Origin: Candidatus Zhuqueibacterota bacterium | GTDB lineage: Bacteria > Zhuqueibacterota > Zhuqueibacteria > Oceanimicrobiales > Oceanimicrobiaceae | Length of the DNA stretch: 64,000 bases | Direction of reading: 5' to 3' | NCBI GenBank assembly: GCA_029262005.1 | Contig: JAJDAG010000098.1 | Span: forward strand, 1 to 64,000 | Shown: in pieces, positions 24,607 to 33,766 of the stretch | How positions within the stretch are numbered: position 1 is the stretch's first letter | Layout: the number at the start of each line of letters is the position of its first letter | The notes under the pieces: generated by a model | What the model was told of the DNA's origin: nothing | Seen by the model: the letters and a program-made list of their open reading frames with translations, nothing else | Databases searched by the model: none | Program-made: the position numbers and the translations under genes

Positions 24607-26553
24607 ATGAAAAGGAACTTCAAAAAGCAGCATTCTCCCGTTTGCGTTAGACTCGGTTTATTTTTTTTGTTTGGATTGATTTTGATGTTGTTTCCAACTA
24701 AAGGTTCTCCCGATGTTTTACAAAGCAGCAGTTCAAGTAGCGTTGTGTGTCCCACGACAATTAAAGTGATTTTTGTTCAATTTAACGATGTTAAGGGAGA
24801 TTAATACTGGGATGGCTCATCGTGGCAGCTTTATGACAATCGTTATAAAATGTCGGATTTTGAAGATTTACTAACCAGCCTGGGAACGTATACTGGCAAC
24901 CGTAGTACGGATAATCAACCGGTCTTCGGCAGTTTTCGGGATTATTTCTATGAGAATTCCCGTCACAACTTCTCTCTTTCGGTTAACATTCTCAACAACA
25001 CTGATAGCAACGGCTATCCTGTTTGGCTCAATGTGCCAGGAGACAAGTCAAGTTACGGCAGCTTTGGCTTTATGTCCGCAGCAGGTACGGCCGCAATAAA
25101 CGCAGGTTTTGATATCTCGACCAGCACCTCAACCAGGCTGTGTTATATTTATGCCGGTAACTGGGTGAGCAACATCGGTGTTTTTGCCAGAGGTTTAAAC
25201 GGCACAACCATGGTCGTGCCGGAAAGATTTGATCGTGGTCATCCTTCGACAGATGAAGACCCAGAAGACCTCATGACCCATCTCGGCTATTATGCCCACG
25301 AGTTCGGCCATCTGATGGGAGCCCACCATCCCGTCACGTCGCACCATCACGCGCTCATGCACAGCGGCCACAAAGCAGGCACCAGATTGGCCAATCAGCC
25401 TGCTTCCATGAATCCCTGGTTTCTTTACAAGTCAGGCTGGGCCAGCCTGAGCTTCATAAGCAGCGACATGACTGACGTTGATCTCACTTACAACACATCA
25501 GCGACAACACAAAGTGCTTTTTATATTCGCAACGTACCCAGTTCAAGTGAATGCTTTTTGGTAGAGAATCGTCAGTATAGTAACACTTATGACCAATCGC
25601 TCCCTGGGGCTGTAGCTGGCTTGAGTGGTGGTCTTTTGATATGGAACATCGATGGTGATGGCTTAAACCTTGGAAAAACTGACCTTGTGGAAGCCGATAA
25701 TAATGCCAGTGAAGCAAATCAAACTGAAATGGCTAAAGACATGTTCAGACCTTCTATCTACACCAGTGGCAAAATCAACGATACCACAACACCAGCTGAT
25801 CTCAATCTTAGAAATGGGAATTTCAGTAGATTTGCAATCAATAACTTCAACGGGACTGGTAATCCAATTACAGTTGACTTCTATATTTATTTTGTAGCGC
25901 CGGCAACAAATCTACAGATTACCAATCCAGGCGCTGACAACCAGCATCCGATACTACAGTGGACAACAAGTGTTGACCCTGACCTCGACCATTACGCCAT
26001 CTACCGTGGCGAGCAGGAAAGCAAGGCCGACCCCATCAATTGGTTTTCCTCACCGGCGGCCACGACCTCCAACACCACCTGGACCGACCCGATTGTCACC
26101 ATTAACAGCAGTTTCACAAATCGCATGCATTATCGCATCACAGCAGTTGACGACGCCAACAATGAGTCTGCATACTCTAATTCCAGCTATGTTAATAGTT
26201 TCCCATTTTCCAAGCCAAATAATAAAGATACCGATATGACCGAATCGCTGCCAACACAAATCAGACTGCACCCCAATTACCCCAATCCGTTTAACCCGGA
26301 AACACAAATCCGGCTTGAGTTGCCACAAGCGGGGGAGGTGAAACTAACGATTTTTAATATTACCGGTGTTGAAATTCGCAGGCTGCACTCCGGGACACTT
26401 GCCGCAGGCTATCACACATTTAGCTGGGATGGCAGGGACGCGCGCGGCTTACAGGTCACAAGCGGCATTTATTTCTATCGATTCGAAGCGAAAACGGCCT
26501 GGGACAGAGAAGCCGCTTTTGCGAAAATTGGTAAGATGACTTTGTTGCGCTGA
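24607..26553 (+). pseudogene. M6-like metalloprotease with sorting domain, broken by an in-frame TAA
   Basis: One continuous frame from ATG 24607 is interrupted only by TAA at 24802-24804, after VQFNDVKGD and before YWDGSSWQLYDN, both of which look like native protease sequence. The first part has a signal peptide (LILMLFPTKGS). The catalytic site is AHEFGHLMGAHH, a full HExxHxxGxxH zinc motif, followed by a lipase-like beta part, a fibronectin-III module and the sorting domain with NYPNPFNPETQI. A downstream start at ATG 24850 would give 567 residues but no signal peptide. Read-through or a sequencing error are alternatives. Length without the stop matches the intact paralogue at 20456-22378. 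Confidence 0.85.
25993..26550 (+). repeat. 558-bp direct repeat, copy 2
   Basis: Pairs with 21818-22375 at a constant offset of 4175 bp. Recombination between the copies would delete the intervening pentanucleotide element B and the gene at 22820. Confidence 0.92.
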
Positions 26554-26580
26554 GATCGGCCTAACCATTCAATCAGCCAG

Positions 26581-26611
26581 GCCCGCGCCGATTCGGTGCG
26601 GGCATTTTTTT
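26581..26611 (+). terminator. Rho-independent terminator
   Basis: GCCCGCGCCG (26581-26590) pairs with CGGTGCGGGC (26594-26603) over 10 bp with one G-T pair, three-base loop, then seven T. It ends the protease block. Confidence 0.85.
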
Positions 26612-26725
26612 GCTGTTCATGTTTGTTCGAAAACTTGCCCATTTGTCATTTCGACCGAATGGGTGAAATGTGGCAACACACTGACATCTCATGCGAAAAA
26701 ATTATAGCTTTCGTTTAGCCACAAA

Positions 26726-27856
26726 TTATCTCCGATGCCTTTTGCCTTTCCAGGTAAAACCCGCAAATTGCCCACCCAAAACAGCAAGGACAATGTAGCA
26801 CGGATGCAGCAAAGCCGTCAGCAGATAAATATGCAAAGCGAATTTCTGTCTGAATATTGCGCCTGCTTTTTTCAGGAAGTAAAACTCTGCGGCTGATTTG
26901 AGCAGGAAAACGCTGAAGACCCCGAGCCGTATTTCCGGCAGAAAAAGACAAAGCAGCATGCCAACCGTAAGCCCGGCACTCAGCAAATAAACCGCCAGCA
27001 GGCCTGCCACAACTTTTGGCGCGTAATATCTGCCTTTGGAGGCGTAGCGGAAGCGTTGATGAAAGAATTCGAACAGACTTTCAGGTGGCAAAGTTGGCAC
27101 AAATGTTTCGGGCGTCACGCTGTAACGGATTTGCCAATTTGTTTCATCCCGCACACGCTCTAAAAACAGATCGTCATCACCGGAAATCATGGAAGCTGTG
27201 TTGGCAAATCCCCCCAGAGCCTCGTAGAGTTTTTTCCGGTAAGCCAGATTGCCGCCGGAACAACTGAGCGGAAAATTCAAACCAGCGCCGGCAGCGGCAA
27301 CGGCTGCCATGGCAAAATAGTCCAGTGCCAGAATTTTCCGGAATGTCTGCGCGGGTCCCTTTTTGACGATGTACGGATTGTAGCCAGCCACCAAACCAAC
27401 CTCCGGCGCAAACTGCTGCATGAGTTGGTTGAGCCATTGCGGACCCGGAAAACAATCCGCGTCCGTGGTTACAATAATTTCTCCCCGGCTGTTCTGAATG
27501 CCCATTTGCAGCGCCCGCTTTTTGGGTGAAATGCCCGCAGTTTCATCTTCAATTTTCAGGAGCCGGAGGTTGTTGTGCTGTTTAGTCAATCGTCTAACAA
27601 TGCTCGCGGTTTCATCTTCCGAGCGATCGTCAATGACAATGACTTCGTAATTCTGCGGCGGCTCTTCCTGCCTGAGCACACAGTTTAAACAGGCTTTGAT
27701 GTTGGCCGCTTCATCGCGCGCGGCGATAATGACAGAGGCGGACAGCTCATTCCGGTTGTGTTCATATTTCAAATTAGAGAGTCCCTGCCGCAGGTAAAGC
27801 AGAGCAGCAGAGTATGCCAGAGAAAGTAAAAGCAAGATTGAAAACAGGCTCAGCAT
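26726..27856 (-). CDS. Membrane GT2 glycosyltransferase, 376 aa (last gene of the operon)
   Basis: An N-terminal helix precedes the GT2 domain: VIIAARDEA, VIVIDDRSEDET, the DxD motif in TTDADCFPG, the acidic GDDDLFLERV and a QRFRYASKGRY that corresponds to the QxxRW region. Three or four hydrophobic helices follow from about residue 285. It probably transfers a sugar from a nucleotide donor to a lipid or polysaccharide acceptor at the inner membrane. It is paralogous to the first gene of the same operon (31256-32368; both have GxSPKKxAL and TTDADC). Its start overlaps the deacetylase gene by 7 bp. Confidence 0.88.
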   Translation of the reverse strand: MLSLFSILLLLSLAYSAALLYLRQGLSNLKYEHNRNELSASVIIAARDEAANIKACLNCVLRQEEPPQNYEVIVIDDRSEDETASIVRRLTKQHNNLRLLKIEDETAGISPKKRALQMGIQNSRGEIIVTTDADCFPGPQWLNQLMQQFAPEVGLVAGYNPYIVKKGPAQTFRKILALDYFAMAAVAAAGAGLNFPLSCSGGNLAYRKKLYEALGGFANTASMISGDDDLFLERVRDETNWQIRYSVTPETFVPTLPPESLFEFFHQRFRYASKGRYYAPKVVAGLLAVYLLSAGLTVGMLLCLFLPEIRLGVFSVFLLKSAAEFYFLKKAGAIFRQKFALHIYLLTALLHPCYIVLAVLGGQFAGFTWKGKRHRR

Positions 27857-28452
27857 GACGTTTCCGGCAGCGCTGCGAACGTTATTTTCGGCAATTTGCA
27901 GCTGTCTAGAAATTGGCCCAGCCCGGTGAGCATGGTCCGGCTGTTCGGGTGACCATCGTGCAGCAAAATGATTTTGCCTTTTCCTGCCACGCTTTGCAGG
28001 CGCCGTTGAATGACCGCGGCTGTACTGCTTTTTTTATAATCCCGGGTCGAGGCGTTCCACAGCGCCAGTTTGTAGTGCGCGGCTTTTATCTCTGCTAAAG
28101 CGTTCATTCCGAAGCGGCCAAAAGGCGGCCTGAAATAAGTCGGTGACCGGCCGGTGATTTGCCGAATGATCGCATCTGTCTGCTGCAATTGTTTTTGAAT
28201 GGTCTGCCTGTGCCTGCAAATGAGTTGCAAATGGTCAAAAGTGTGGTTGCCGATGCTGTGACCGGCTGCTTGCATCCTCGCGATGATTTCAGGATGATTT
28301 TCCGCCTTGCGGCCAATGACAAAAAATGTTGCTTTGATTTGGTGGCGGTCCAGTAAGTCAAGCAGGGCAGGGGTGATTTCTGCATCCGGGCCATCATCAA
28401 AAGTGAGATAGACTTGGTTGCCCGGCATGTGCCAAAGAACTTCAGGAATCAT
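27850..28452 (-). CDS. Polysaccharide deacetylase (NodB family), 200 aa
   Basis: The NodB homology domain fills the protein: motif 1 TFDDGPD (residues 17-23), motif 2 NHTFDH with two metal-binding His, motif 3 RPPFGRFG, motif 4 LWNASTRDYKK with the Trp but a Ser-Thr-Arg sequence in place of the usual Asp-x-x-Asp, and motif 5 ILLHDGH. There is no signal peptide, so it may act on a cytoplasmic or membrane-lipid-linked amino sugar. It overlaps both neighbours by 4-7 bp, so it is translated as part of the six-gene operon. Confidence 0.9.
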   Translation of the reverse strand: MIPEVLWHMPGNQVYLTFDDGPDAEITPALLDLLDRHQIKATFFVIGRKAENHPEIIARMQAAGHSIGNHTFDHLQLICRHRQTIQKQLQQTDAIIRQITGRSPTYFRPPFGRFGMNALAEIKAAHYKLALWNASTRDYKKSSTAAVIQRRLQSVAGKGKIILLHDGHPNSRTMLTGLGQFLDSCKLPKITFAALPETSC

Positions 28453-29423
28453 CGCGGCTGCTCCGCCCTGGTTTTCAGCAGCATGGGCAAACCGAGCAAT
28501 GCCGGAATGCCGACGTTAATCAAAAAAAGCAGGAATGACGCCTGGAATGCATGGGCAGCGCTCACACCATTTCTTTCAAAAAAAAATACCGCTGCGCCCT
28601 CACGGATGCCGAGGTCGCCAAAGGCCACCGGTAATACTGTTTTCAATAAAAAGACAGACGCCGCTGCCTGAGTAGAAGTCATGAAACCCACGGTTGCGTC
28701 AAAAGCACGAACGAGCAAGACGAATTGAATGACAAATGTGATGTAGAAAAATCCAGACAGAACCAGTGCAATGGCCAAATGTTTCTGCTTGAATTGGGGA
28801 CTTTTTGTAAAACGCCTGCACACCTGAGAAATGCGTGGGGATACCAGTGAGAAAGTCAAAAAACATAAGAAGAGACAAAGGCAAATTATCAGGCCGGATT
28901 GCAGTTTGGGGCTGAGTCCTGTGTTCGGCAGCCCGAGAAGTCCGACCAGGCCCAGAGTTAGAACCACCAGCACAGTTGTTATTTTATCAATGACCACCAG
29001 CGAAAATGTTCTGGTCTGGCTTAATTCTTTTACGTAGAATGCGCGGCCTATTTCGCCGAGCCTGCCCGGGGTCACAAAGCCCAGCGGAAAGCCGATCAGC
29101 AAAGAACGCCAGGCCGTTATCAGCGTAACCTTGGCATTGGCTATTCTGAGCAGATACCACCATTTTAGCATCTGAATAAAAATGTTAAAAATGAGCAGAA
29201 ACAGAGCTGCAAGAAGATAGTTGCTATCTGCCAGGGCCGTGACCTCGAAAAGTGTTGACAGGGATATGCTTTGCACCAGCGCAACAAGTATGGCTGCCGC
29301 CAGCAACAGCTTGGCGAAGAAAATGACTCTTGATTTAAATATAAAGCCGGAGTCCCTGGGAGCAATTCGCGCAGATATCGATGGTGCTGCGGTTTGTGAG
29401 CATTTTTTTTCTGAAGGCGGCAT
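28449..29423 (-). CDS. UPF0104 / YbhN-type flippase-like membrane protein, about 324 aa
   Basis: About eight hydrophobic helices are visible, with the family motif PGRLGEIGRAFYV and GDLGIREGAAVFFF near the C-terminus, as in the lysylphosphatidylglycerol-synthase transmembrane family and related proteins thought to move lipids. The open frame extends upstream to 29762, but that part overlaps the radical SAM gene and has no protein-like character; I choose ATG 29423 because the length then fits the family. Even so the overlap with the radical SAM gene is 89 bp and no good ribosome binding site is seen, so a later start is possible. Member of the 32368-26726 operon. Confidence 0.78.
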   Translation of the reverse strand: MPPSEKKCSQTAAPSISARIAPRDSGFIFKSRVIFFAKLLLAAAILVALVQSISLSTLFEVTALADSNYLLAALFLLIFNIFIQMLKWWYLLRIANAKVTLITAWRSLLIGFPLGFVTPGRLGEIGRAFYVKELSQTRTFSLVVIDKITTVLVVLTLGLVGLLGLPNTGLSPKLQSGLIICLCLFLCFLTFSLVSPRISQVCRRFTKSPQFKQKHLAIALVLSGFFYITFVIQFVLLVRAFDATVGFMTSTQAAASVFLLKTVLPVAFGDLGIREGAAVFFFERNGVSAAHAFQASFLLFLINVGIPALLGLPMLLKTRAEQPR

Positions 29424-30351
29424 ATTTTTTTGAATTCCAAATTCTGGATATTGTCTTGCTATTGTTAATGTTGCCGGTAGCATGGTCTGCGTTTTTGTCA
29501 AAGCAGCAAGGAACGACTGAGCCGTCCCAATTGACCAGAGCGCTCGTCCACGGCCGTGAACATGGCCCGGTGCCGAGACGTTTTGGTTGCAACCTGGTTT
29601 CGTCAACTGAATAGCGCCGATATTTTTCACTCCTGGGAAGCCATTCAGCAGCACTGTTGACAGAGTCGATCTGCACGGTTTTAATAAGCAATTTGTCCGC
29701 ACCCAACTCTTTGGTGAGTTTTTCCATTTGGGCGATTTCATGTTCATTGTGTCGCATAACAATGAATTGCAAAAAAATAACCGGTGTGGTTCGTTGCTGC
29801 TGCTGCCGCTCTGTCACAAGGTTGCGAATTCCCTGTTTGACCTTTTCCAACTCACCCTTGACGCGATATTTTTCGTAGCTCGTTTGTGTGGTGCCGTCAA
29901 CAGAAATAATCAGTGAGTCCAGTCCGGATGCCACGGTTTCCCGAGCACTGCTTGAACCGAGATAATGGCCATTTGTGCTGCTCGTAACAAAGATGCGTTT
30001 TTGTTTCGCGTAGCGCACAAAATTTAAAAACTCGGGATTCAAATAGGGTTCGCCCTGCTGGTAAAGCAGTAAATAAAACAGATATTGGCCAACTTCATCA
30101 ATGGTTTTTTTAAAGGTGTCTAAGGTCATCATGCCGGTCTGCCGTGTCATTTGTCCGTTGCCTGTTACACACAACGGACATTTTAAATTGCAAATATTAG
30201 TCGGCTCGACTGTAAGAATAAAAGGCCGGCCCCAGACAAAACTGCGTTTGCTAAGTGCCGAGAGTTGCAGCCCGATCAATCCCCTGGCCGCGTTGAGCAA
30301 TCGTCGCCAGGAAATTGTTTTATAAATGAGTTTAATGGGTATTTCTTGCAT
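29335..30351 (-). CDS. Radical SAM protein with SPASM domain, 338 aa
   Basis: The radical SAM cluster motif CNLKCPLC lies near residues 54-61, with TVEPTNICN before it. The C-terminal part has SPASM-type cysteines: GPCSRPWTSALVNWDGSVVPCCFD and ICANCSQG. Such enzymes modify peptides or, in polysaccharide and lipid loci, sugars or lipid headgroups. Its place among glycosyltransferase, deacetylase and flippase-like genes suggests action on a glycolipid or glycan. Shine-Dalgarno AAGGGCG precedes ATG 30351. Confidence 0.88.
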   Translation of the reverse strand: MQEIPIKLIYKTISWRRLLNAARGLIGLQLSALSKRSFVWGRPFILTVEPTNICNLKCPLCVTGNGQMTRQTGMMTLDTFKKTIDEVGQYLFYLLLYQQGEPYLNPEFLNFVRYAKQKRIFVTSSTNGHYLGSSSARETVASGLDSLIISVDGTTQTSYEKYRVKGELEKVKQGIRNLVTERQQQQRTTPVIFLQFIVMRHNEHEIAQMEKLTKELGADKLLIKTVQIDSVNSAAEWLPRSEKYRRYSVDETRLQPKRLGTGPCSRPWTSALVNWDGSVVPCCFDKNADHATGNINNSKTISRIWNSKKYAAFRKKMLTNRSTIDICANCSQGLRLYI

Positions 30352-30404
30352 TTCGCCCTTTTGCCTTTTTCTTGGAATGCTTGTTTGATGTCACAATTGC
30401 CGGG

Positions 30405-31268
30405 TCAGAGTTTTTGCCCAACAAAATACCAGGTTGGATTCAACGCATAATTGAAAAATCCAAACTTGTCATTGACGATTTTGTAAACGACTTTGTCCAG
30501 GCCAATCGCCTGCATCCGTTTGATGGCGGTCAGGTGAAAGTCGCTGTTAACCACCGAGGTTGGCCGCTGAAAAAGCGCGTGTGCTACTTTGGTGTTTACG
30601 AAAGCCAATTTAATTCCAGCCTGCAAGAAAATGTTTTTTAACCGGCTCAGCGAAAGCAGGGCAGCAAAGTCCTCTCTTGCAATTTGTTCGCGCCGAACAA
30701 TTTGGGTTATAAAAAACGCCACCGCAGATTTTGACAGGATTGAGACCAACGGCAGATTCCAGTGCGGATCGGAAATGAAATTGAGCGGCGACCAGCGACT
30801 GGGTGTCGATAGATAAATCAGACCACCTGGTTTCAGAACTCGCGAAATTTCTCTTGCGGTTTTCAGGGGAAACCGCAGGTGTTCTATGACATCTTGCAGG
30901 ATAACGCAGTCAAAAGTTTCCGTTGATAAATTCATGGCCCGGGCATCGCCAGGCAGCACCTCAATATTCAGCTTTGTTTGAGCAAGCATTTGCTGAAGTT
31001 GGTTAACTCTGGCCGCGTTGAAATCGAGCGCGGTAACACAGGCGCCTGCCTCAGCCAAAGCGATGCTGCTGCCGCCTGCACCGCAGCCGACATCGAGAAC
31101 TTTCATCCCGGATGTAGCAGCAAAGTCTGAGATAATTTTTGCCACCAATTGTCCACGATCCCGGGCAAAGCGAGCGTAGTTTGCCCAGAGACGGTAGTTG
31201 GGGTGGTTTGCCGGCGGCAATAGGGTTGCAGTCAACCCGGTCTGATTATTGTGAGTTAAGCCTTCCAC
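30405..31268 (-). CDS. Class I SAM-dependent methyltransferase, 287 aa
   Basis: Motif I is VLDVGCGAGGSSIAL (about residues 54-68), motif II VTALDFNAAR, and DCVILQDVIEHL with LKPGGLIYLSTPSRW are typical of the UbiE/COQ5 or Methyltransf_11 group. A C-terminal extension of about 90 residues is rich in basic and aromatic residues. It overlaps the preceding glycosyltransferase gene by 13 bp and so belongs to the same operon; the likely substrate is a sugar or lipid in that pathway. Confidence 0.87.
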   Translation of the reverse strand: MEGLTHNNQTGLTATLLPPANHPNYRLWANYARFARDRGQLVAKIISDFAATSGMKVLDVGCGAGGSSIALAEAGACVTALDFNAARVNQLQQMLAQTKLNIEVLPGDARAMNLSTETFDCVILQDVIEHLRFPLKTAREISRVLKPGGLIYLSTPSRWSPLNFISDPHWNLPLVSILSKSAVAFFITQIVRREQIAREDFAALLSLSRLKNIFLQAGIKLAFVNTKVAHALFQRPTSVVNSDFHLTAIKRMQAIGLDKVVYKIVNDKFGFFNYALNPTWYFVGQKL

Positions 31269-32368
31269 TTAATTTTTCCAATAAATCCAAGCGGCGAAAT
31301 CAGAGTTTGATTTATTAAATTAAAAATTTCCCAAAGCGGGAAATAGAACAAATATTTGTAGCGTTTCAAGTCAGAGACAACGCAGAAGAGCGCACTAAAG
31401 TCTGCCAGCAGCTTAATTGAAAAAAGCAAAGCAACCGGTAAAAGACCTGTTTTGAAATAACCGGCGTACGCAAGACAGAGAAACAACGACAGGTTGGCAA
31501 TATTAAACAGGAGATAGGCAAATTGCAACGATTTTGAGTAATATTTTCCGGCAGAAACATGACGGCGACGCTGCCGGATAAAATCGGCCAAAGTTCTGGC
31601 TGCCGGACTGCAAACGGCTGCACCAGCATCTTTGCAGAACGCAATTTGCCAATTGGTTTTTCGGGTAACCAGTTGCAGGAATAAGTCGTCATCGCCGGAC
31701 AGGCTGCCGGCGATTGCCGCGAAGCCATTTACTTCTGTAAAGACGGATTTACGATAAGCAAAATTGCGTCCGGTGCAAGTGATAGCGACTTGCTGACCTG
31801 CGCCACCTGCCGCAACAAATGCATTCACCAGATTGTCTACCTGGAGCAATTTTGAAAGTAAACCGGATTCATTGTGAAACGGGGCAAAGCCGATGACCAC
31901 CCCTATATTTTTTGTAAACAAAGGCACGGTTTGTGATAACCAGGATACGGGTGGGCGGCAATCGGCATCGGTTGTGAAAATTAATTCACCCTTTGCCGCT
32001 AGAATTGCCTGGCTTAAGGCATGTTTTTTCGGGCTGACACCTTCGGGCGTTGCTGTAACCGCAATGCTCTTGAGCCGCTTATGTTTTGCCGCTTGTTCGG
32101 TGAGTATCCGGCTGGTTTTGTCCGTGCTGCGGTCATTAACCAGGATTACTTCCGTGTACTCCTCCGGGTAATCCTGGTTGAGTAGTGACTGCAGAAGGGG
32201 CGCTAAATTATTTGCTTCATTGCGAGCAGCCACGACCATTGTCACCGTCTTGATGGCCGTTTCCCGTGTTCGGGAACGCTTTAAATATCCGTGCAGGAGA
32301 AGGCCAATAATGGTTCCGTAGATGAAGGTTGCGCCGGCGGCAATTGAAAGTAGGGCATTCGTGAACAC
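31256..32368 (-). CDS. Membrane GT2 glycosyltransferase, 370 aa (first gene of the operon)
   Basis: The N-terminal helix is followed by VVAARNEANNLAPL, VILVNDRSTDKTSRI, the DxD in TTDADCRPP, SGDDDLFLQLV and RQRRRHVSAGKYY, then three to four C-terminal helices. It has the same architecture as the last gene of the operon and is its paralogue. The upstream intergenic space (32369-32487) is shared with the divergent LarA-like gene and presumably holds both promoters. Confidence 0.87.
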   Translation of the reverse strand: MFTNALLSIAAGATFIYGTIIGLLLHGYLKRSRTRETAIKTVTMVVAARNEANNLAPLLQSLLNQDYPEEYTEVILVNDRSTDKTSRILTEQAAKHKRLKSIAVTATPEGVSPKKHALSQAILAAKGELIFTTDADCRPPVSWLSQTVPLFTKNIGVVIGFAPFHNESGLLSKLLQVDNLVNAFVAAGGAGQQVAITCTGRNFAYRKSVFTEVNGFAAIAGSLSGDDDLFLQLVTRKTNWQIAFCKDAGAAVCSPAARTLADFIRQRRRHVSAGKYYSKSLQFAYLLFNIANLSLFLCLAYAGYFKTGLLPVALLFSIKLLADFSALFCVVSDLKRYKYLFYFPLWEIFNLINQTLISPLGFIGKIKWKA

Positions 32369-32487
32369 GGGCTAATCTAACCATAACTCAGTTAAGGTTC
32401 AAGCAGTAAAAACTCGTTGACTTTTGATAGGTATTTCAATATGTTAATCATTGAAAAAATGACCTCTAGTTTACTGTAATCAAGCAT

Positions 32488-33765
32488 TTGACGAAGTACA
32501 AATTTGCATACGGGCACGATTCCATCATTCTGGAATTGCCGTTTGAGAATTTCCAGGAAGAACTTAAGTCCGAGTCAGGTCCAGCGGCCTTACCGGCTGT
32601 GCAGATTGTTGCCGATGCCTTGAAAAGTCCAATTGGTTTTGCGGGCTCGCAGCAGCATTTACTTGAACCGTTCAGCACTACTATTGTGTTGCCGGATAAA
32701 ACTCGAAACTGCGGTGCGCCACTGTTTCTATTCGATCTGCTTAATTATTTGAATGATGCGGGAATTCCGGACTCTGAAATAACCATCTTGCTGGCTAATG
32801 GCTCACACTTTGAAAATAATGCCGATGAAATAAACCATATTTTGGGAAAGGCTGCGGTTTCCAGAGTCGGGGTGAAGCAACATGATAGTAAGGACAAACA
32901 AGCGCTTGTTTTTTTGGGTACAACAAAATTTGGAACCCCGGTCAATATTAATTCTCACATCACAGGGGCGGAGCAGGTGATTGCCGTCGGCACTGCGGTA
33001 CATCATTATTTTGCCGGATTTGGCGGTGGTGCGAAAATGATAAATCCGGGCTGTGCCGGATATGAAACAATTAGAATAAACCATGCGTTAACCATTGATT
33101 CGGAATCCGGTGGGCTGCATCCTCAATGTCGCCCGGGAAATGTTGAAGGCAATCCAGTACAAGAAGACATCAGTGATGCCATGCGGTTTCTCAAGCCACC
33201 GCTGTTGCTTGAAACTGTTCTCGATGCCCAAAGTCAGCTTGTTGCGGCATTTTGGGGTGAGATCCGGCAGACGCATAAACGCGCTTGTGATTTGGTTGAT
33301 GCGATTCATAAAGTGCATATTGATGAAAGAGCCGATCTGGTTGTGGCAAGCTGCGGCGGCTTTCCCAAAGACATCAATTTGATTCAAGCTCACAAAGCGC
33401 TATGCAATGCTTTTCAAGCGGTGAAGCCGGGGGGCGTGGTCATGTTGCTGGCAGAATGTTCGCAGGGACTTGGCTCACTCACCTTGTCAGACTGTTTCGC
33501 TTGTGCCGATATTTCTAAGTTGGTTGAACAATTGGCGAAGAAGTTTACATTGAATGGGACCACGGCGCTTTCGTTACATTCAAAGGCGAGAGACGCCACC
33601 ATCATTTTGGTAACTTCACTTGCACCCGAGTTGTTAGGAAAACTGAACATTCATGTGACACAGTCGCCTGAAGAGGGATGGCGCCTGGCTTCAACATTTT
33701 TACCAGATGCCTTTCGTTGTTATGTGATGCCAAACGCTTCATTAACGCTACCTGAGGGGAAATAG
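32488..33765 (+). CDS. larA: LarA-like nickel-pincer racemase/epimerase, 425 aa
   Basis: The family signature is clear: LPDKTRNCG, NGSHFEN with the catalytic His of the GTHR motif, and HHYFAGFGGGAKMINPGC with the Lys that binds the nickel-pincer cofactor in lactate racemase, then GYETIRINHA. Members racemise or epimerise 2-hydroxy acids. The start is TTG 32488: an in-frame TAG at 32467 rules out anything much further upstream and no ATG lies between. None of the larB, larC or larE cofactor genes is in the window. The exact substrate is unknown. Confidence 0.85.
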   Translation: MTKYKFAYGHDSIILELPFENFQEELKSESGPAALPAVQIVADALKSPIGFAGSQQHLLEPFSTTIVLPDKTRNCGAPLFLFDLLNYLNDAGIPDSEITILLANGSHFENNADEINHILGKAAVSRVGVKQHDSKDKQALVFLGTTKFGTPVNINSHITGAEQVIAVGTAVHHYFAGFGGGAKMINPGCAGYETIRINHALTIDSESGGLHPQCRPGNVEGNPVQEDISDAMRFLKPPLLLETVLDAQSQLVAAFWGEIRQTHKRACDLVDAIHKVHIDERADLVVASCGGFPKDINLIQAHKALCNAFQAVKPGGVVMLLAECSQGLGSLTLSDCFACADISKLVEQLAKKFTLNGTTALSLHSKARDATIILVTSLAPELLGKLNIHVTQSPEEGWRLASTFLPDAFRCYVMPNASLTLPEGK

Positions 33766-33766
33766 T

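Noticed and set aside
24802-24804. Recoding (selenocysteine or pyrrolysine) at the stop in the second protease
   Set aside because: The codon is TAA; known recoding uses TGA or TAG. Nonsense mutation or error is simpler.
29424-29762. Upstream extension of the UPF0104 gene
   Set aside because: It overlaps the radical SAM gene, is rich in Lys, Pro and Cys without membrane character, and makes the protein too long for its family.
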